This document shows, in pieces, positions 44,133 through 47,444 of a stretch of DNA of 47,444 nucleotides. Below the pieces are notes generated by a model. The model worked only from the letters and a program-made list of their open reading frames with translations, was not told the DNA's origin and did not search any database. Within the stretch, counting starts at the first letter, position 1. Each line of letters opens with the position of its first letter. The stretch covers positions 1,669,311-1,716,754 of the forward strand of contig NZ_GL890993.1 of NCBI RefSeq assembly GCF_000212855.1, read 5' to 3'. This DNA comes from Streptococcus sanguinis SK355. Its GTDB lineage: Bacteria > Bacillota > Bacilli > Lactobacillales > Streptococcaceae. Made by a program: the position numbers and the translations under genes.

Positions 44133-45832
44133 AACGATATCCGCTTCTTATCCAGTTGATTGTCTATATTTTTCTGTTGGTTCTTTTACTCTTGGGGGTT
44201 GTTGGGAGTCTTTACTATCAGACTAGCTCGGGGACTATTCGACAGCTGACAGAGCGGACGACGCGTAATAGTATGGAGCAAAGCGGGCAGTTCATTGCTT
44301 CCTATTTGCAGAAATTAAAACAAACCACCTCCACACTGAGCAAGGAAGAAACGATTCGGAAGTTTGCTCAGAATCAAGAAAGTAGTGAAACGTCAGTTCA
44401 GTCTTTGATGAAAACCATTATTGAGACAGATCCGGATTTGGTGTCAGCAGTTTTGGTTACCAAGGACGGGCGCGTGGTATCGACAGATACTCAAATTAGC
44501 ATGCAGACATCTTCTGATATGATGAATGAAAAATGGTATCAGGAAGCGGTTCATACCAGAGCCATGCCTGTCTTGACTCCTGCTCGCAAGGAGTCTCTAT
44601 CATCAGAGAAGGAGAAGTGGGTTGTTTCCGTCACTCAGGAAGTGGTGGATGAAGCAGGGCAGAATCTCGGTGTTTTGCGTCTGGATATCGGCTATAACAG
44701 TCTCAAAGCCTATCTGGATCGGCTTCAGCTAGGGAAGAAAGGCTTTAGTTTTATTGTCAATAGCCAGCATGAATTTGTCTATCATCCTAAGAAGAGTGTT
44801 TATTCATCCAGTCAGGAAATGAAAGCGATGCAGCCCTATATCTCAGTCAAGGACGGTTACGCAGACCAGAAACAGGCTTTCGTCTACCAGATTGATATTG
44901 CGGACAGCGACTGGACTTTAATTGGCGTCGCTTCATTAGAGCAGTTGCAGATGCTTCAGTCACAGATGCTTTATTCTTTTGTGGGAATGGGCATTTTAGC
45001 ACTCCTGCTGTGCTTGACTGGTATTTGGTTTGTCCTACGTTTGTGGATTAAACCCCTGCAGAATCTACAGGCTGTTATTCTAAAGATTGGGGCAGGTGAC
45101 TCAAACCTTCGGGCAGAAGCAAAGGGTTCTCCAGAGTTGGTTGACTTGGCTCAGCAGTTCAATAAAATGCTGGATCAGATTGAACAGCTGATGGAAGCTG
45201 TCAAGACTGAAGAACAAAACGTCCGACGCTATGAGCTCCGAGCTCTCTCAGCTCAAATCAACCCCCATTTCCTTTATAATACCTTAGATACGATTGTCTG
45301 GATGGCTGAGTTTAATGACAGCAAGCGTGTTGTTGAGGTAACAAAATCACTCGCTCAGTATTTCCGTTTGGCGCTTAATCAAGGGCACGAACAGATTTCT
45401 CTTAGAGATGAGATTGATCACGTTCGTCAGTATCTCTTTATCCAGAAGCAGCGCTATGGTGACAAGCTCCAATATGAGATTGAAGAGGATGAATCTATAG
45501 CTGATTATAAACTGCCCAAGCTGGTACTTCAGCCTTTGGTTGAAAATGCTATCTATCATGGCATCAAGGAAATTGACAGACAGGGCATGATTCGGGTGAC
45601 ATCGGTAGCAGAAGAGAGGCAGCTGATATTGTCTATCTATGATAATGGCCGAGGCTTTGATGTCAAGACCTCTATGGATGCGACTCTCCTTCGTTTAGGT
45701 GGTGTCGGCCTGAAAAATGTCGATCAACGCTTAAGATTGCAGTTCGGAGACGACTACCATATGGAAATCCAGTCCGAACCAGATAAATTTACCCAGATTA
45801 GTCTTTATTTGCCACTAGTTGCAGATGATTAG
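44129..45832 (+). CDS. YesM-type sensor histidine kinase
   Basis: A 567-residue membrane kinase. It has a first helix (about 8-30), a large extracellular sensor (about 31-280, dCache-like, with AVLVTKDGRVVSTDTQ and a PAS-like VNSQHEFVYHPK), a second helix (about 284-306) and a HAMP segment. The His_kinase/YesM dimerisation region has H380 in QINPHFLYNTLDT. The ATPase domain has N box VENAIYHGIKE and DNGRGFD. Its signal is unknown; lying between two thiol redox gene sets, an envelope redox or cell-surface cue is plausible. It overlaps the regulator by 4 nt. Confidence 0.9.
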   Translation: MKRYPLLIQLIVYIFLLVLLLLGVVGSLYYQTSSGTIRQLTERTTRNSMEQSGQFIASYLQKLKQTTSTLSKEETIRKFAQNQESSETSVQSLMKTIIETDPDLVSAVLVTKDGRVVSTDTQISMQTSSDMMNEKWYQEAVHTRAMPVLTPARKESLSSEKEKWVVSVTQEVVDEAGQNLGVLRLDIGYNSLKAYLDRLQLGKKGFSFIVNSQHEFVYHPKKSVYSSSQEMKAMQPYISVKDGYADQKQAFVYQIDIADSDWTLIGVASLEQLQMLQSQMLYSFVGMGILALLLCLTGIWFVLRLWIKPLQNLQAVILKIGAGDSNLRAEAKGSPELVDLAQQFNKMLDQIEQLMEAVKTEEQNVRRYELRALSAQINPHFLYNTLDTIVWMAEFNDSKRVVEVTKSLAQYFRLALNQGHEQISLRDEIDHVRQYLFIQKQRYGDKLQYEIEEDESIADYKLPKLVLQPLVENAIYHGIKEIDRQGMIRVTSVAEERQLILSIYDNGRGFDVKTSMDATLLRLGGVGLKNVDQRLRLQFGDDYHMEIQSEPDKFTQISLYLPLVADD

Positions 45833-45855
45833 GTCTATTAAGTTTTAAAATATTC

Positions 45856-45883
45856 AAGCCGGTAGGATTTTCTCCGGCTTTTT
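45856..45883 (+). terminator. Terminator of the two-component system
   Basis: Stem AAGCCGG / CCGGCTT around an 11-nt loop with a T run. Confidence 0.8.
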
Positions 45884-46003
45884 ACTGTTTGAAAAAAATG
45901 CACTGGTTTTGCTGTTCATCAAGCGAAATTTTCTCTTTTCTACTCTCATGAGTTTGCAAGAAAATTACCATAGCGGATTTGTGAAAAATCTATAAGATTC
46001 ATT

Positions 46004-46039
46004 TATAATGATAAGTGAATGTATATTCTACGTAAGTAG
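46004..46039 (+). promoter_or_regulatory. Putative promoter and palindrome before ccdA2
   Basis: TATAAT at 46004-46009 with TTGTGA 19 bp upstream (45979-45984). Downstream is the small inverted repeat CTAC-GTAA-GTAG (46028-46039), just before the AGAGGAGAG ribosome site. It could bind a regulator such as the adjacent response regulator; this is speculative. Confidence 0.45.
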
Positions 46040-46053
46040 TTAGAGGAGAGAAA

Positions 46054-46667
46054 ATGGAATCACCTTTATTTTTTGTTTCAGTTTTTTTAGCTGGTATTTT
46101 GTCCTTCTTTTCCCCTTGTATTTTTCCCTTATTGCCGGTTTATATTGGCATTTTATTGGATGACAAGGAGGTCAAGACCCTGAAAGTATTTGGTCGGGAG
46201 CTTGCTTGGCAAGGCATGGTTAGAACACTGTTTTTCATTGCAGGCATCTCAACAGTCTTTTTTTTGCTAGGCTTTGGAGCTGGCTTTCTAGGAACAATTA
46301 TATACAGTTCTACCTTTCGTTATGTGATGGGCGGCCTTATCATTCTGCTAGGTCTGCATCAGATGGAACTAATTAATATTCGTCAGTTACAGTTTCAAAA
46401 GAGTTTGACTTTCAAAAAGAATGGCCAGAAACATCATTTTTGGTCTGCATTCTTATTGGGTATTACCTTTAGCTTTGGTTGGACTCCCTGCATTGGACCA
46501 ATCCTCAGCTCATCTTGGCTTTGGCATCTAGCTTTGTTATGCAGTATTTTAATAAAATCAAGCCTTATATGGGCCTGATGAAGAAAATTGGCGGAGCCCT
46601 GATTATTCTGATGGGAATTCTGCTGATGTTAGTACAGCTTAATGCCCTGTCTGGACTTTTTGGATAA
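46054..46667 (+). pseudogene. ccdA2: Second ccdA copy, disrupted by an internal deletion and frameshift
   Basis: The first 151 codons align with ccdA1 and keep both redox cysteines (SPCIFPLLP, GWTPCIGPILS). After LSS the frame changes and ends at 46578. The true C-terminal part resumes in another frame (46525-46667, with LASSFVMQYFNKIKPYMG through SGLFG). The distance between the GGA of GWTPC-GP and the CCT of KPYMG is 68 nt here and 162 nt in ccdA1, so 94 nt are missing and the frame is lost. About 33 residues of the fourth and fifth helix region are gone. The ribosome site and promoter remain, so a truncated product may be made. Confidence 0.88.
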
Positions 46668-46681
46668 AAGGAGAAAGAAAT

Positions 46682-47257
46682 ATGAAAAAAATCGTTACAT
46701 TATTAGCAACTGTATCAGCTGCAGCCTTTTTGGCAGCCTGCTCGGAACAGGAGGATAAGCCTATGACTATGCCTACAAGCAGTAGTTCATCTAGCGAGGT
46801 TGCTCAGACAAGCACAGTCACCCAAGCAGCTGTCGGTCAAGAGGCACCTGACTTTACTCTGCAGTCTATGGATGGAAAAACAGTCAAACTTTCTGACTAT
46901 AAAGGCAAGAAAGTTTATCTAAAATTCTGGGCTTCTTGGTGTGGACCTTGTAAGAAGAGTATGCCAGAATTGGTCGAATTGGCTGGAAAAACGGATCGTG
47001 ATTTCGAAATCTTGACAGTTGTAGCACCAGGTCTCCAAGGAGAGAAATCTGTTGAGGAATTTCCAAAATGGTTTCAAGAACAAGGTTATAAAGATGTACC
47101 AGTTCTGTTTGATACTTCAGGAGAAATTTTCCAAGCCTATCAGATCCGCAGTATCCCGACTGAAATCCTCATTGACAGTCAAGGGAAAATCGGTAAAATC
47201 CAGTTTGGCGCTATCAGTAATGCTGATGCAGAAGCAGCTTTCAAAGAAATGAAATAA
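46682..47257 (+). CDS. Thioredoxin-fold lipoprotein (Etrx2/TlpA-like), CGPC active site
   Basis: A 191-residue surface thioredoxin. Lipobox LAAC places the lipid on C20, followed by a Met/Ser/Thr-rich linker. The fold starts near residue 56 (QEAPDFTLQSMDGKTVKLSDYKGKKVYLKFWASWC), and the redox pair is C87-G-P-C90. It closely resembles the CSIC protein at 41650 and is probably a duplicate. Its natural partner, ccdA2 just upstream (14-nt gap), is broken, so it must rely on CcdA1 or be unreduced. An AAAGGAGAAAG ribosome site precedes the ATG. Confidence 0.88.
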   Translation: MKKIVTLLATVSAAAFLAACSEQEDKPMTMPTSSSSSSEVAQTSTVTQAAVGQEAPDFTLQSMDGKTVKLSDYKGKKVYLKFWASWCGPCKKSMPELVELAGKTDRDFEILTVVAPGLQGEKSVEEFPKWFQEQGYKDVPVLFDTSGEIFQAYQIRSIPTEILIDSQGKIGKIQFGAISNADAEAAFKEMK

Positions 47258-47260
47258 AGC

Positions 47261-47444
47261 AAAAAGAGGCTGGGACAAAAGTCCTAGCCTCTCAATTGTC
47301 TTTGGATTGTCGAGCAAGACGCAGTGGTTGAGTGGGCTTTACTACGCTGATTTCATCAGCTTTTACAGCCCTACTCAACTGTGCGGAGGTGGGACGACGA
47401 AATCGAATTCTAACGAATTACCGATTTCTGTCCCACTCTCTTTT
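47261..47444. repeat. 184-bp structured intergenic element, copy 2 (inverted), reaches the window end
   Basis: Reverse complement of the element at 12466-12647. Differences are two substitutions and one 3-bp indel. The indel lies in the central hairpin (GCTGATGAAATCAGC here, GCTGAAATCAGC in copy 1), where the stem is kept in both. On the + strand its last hairpin (GTGGGAC ... GTCCCAC, then TCTCTTTT, about 47389-47444) can terminate transcription after the thioredoxin gene. The element may extend past the window. Confidence 0.9.

Overview
This window looks like chromosomal DNA of an oral streptococcus of the sanguinis/mitis group, most likely Streptococcus sanguinis or a close relative. That is inferred from four things: streptococcal protein families throughout, pneumococcus-like gene orders (DUF1149-degV-dapB-cca-ABC-F; thyA-dfr-small ORF-clpX-ysxC; ccdA-thioredoxin-msrAB-two-component system), an IgA1-protease-like M26 metalloprotease with 20-residue tandem repeats, and abundant extended -10 promoters (TGnTATAAT). 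No rRNA, tRNA, CRISPR array, prophage or insertion sequence was recognised. Every convincing gene lies on the + strand, which suggests one replichore read in the leading direction.

Layout. 1-3.3 kb: proline biosynthesis proBAC. 3.3-8.7 kb: an AT-rich APH-fold kinase, then hemW (apparently leaderless), an acyl-ACP thioesterase, a NagD-type phosphatase, a DUF1461 membrane protein and a CPBP intramembrane protease. 8.8-12.5 kb: the fructose operon fruR-fruK-fruA with cre-like CcpA boxes. 12.47-12.65 kb: a 182-bp structured intergenic element whose near-identical inverted copy closes the window at 47.26-47.44 kb. 12.7-18.3 kb: DUF1149, degV, dapB, cca, an ABC-F ATPase and a GNAT. 18.4-23 kb: glucokinase, thymidylate synthase, dihydrofolate reductase, a 56-residue membrane peptide, clpX and ysxC. 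23.1-27.2 kb: a secreted glucosaminidase, homocysteine methyltransferase, a formate/nitrite-type channel under a strong cre match, and two membrane proteins of unknown function. 27.2-28.4 kb: L10 leader, rplJ, rplL. 28.4-34.1 kb: the M26 protease with a small hydrophobic ORF upstream. 34.2-38.6 kb: a heterodimeric ABC exporter and a GNAT. 38.6-40.4 kb: brnQ, whose best start is GTG 39021.

The most interesting block is 40.4-47.3 kb, an extracytoplasmic thiol/methionine redox island: ccdA1, an extremely methionine-rich lipoprotein, a thioredoxin-fold lipoprotein (CSIC), membrane-anchored MsrAB, a YesN/YesM-type two-component system, a second ccdA broken by a 94-bp deletion, and a second thioredoxin-fold lipoprotein (CGPC). 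CcdA should carry electrons from cytosolic thioredoxin across the membrane to the lipoprotein thioredoxins and on to MsrAB. The lipoprotein between ccdA1 and the first thioredoxin has 18 Met in about 92 mature residues and uses only eight residue types. It is a good candidate for a renewable surface oxidant sink recycled by MsrAB, or for a Cu(I)-binding protein. I know of no description of such a protein in this setting, but I could not search.
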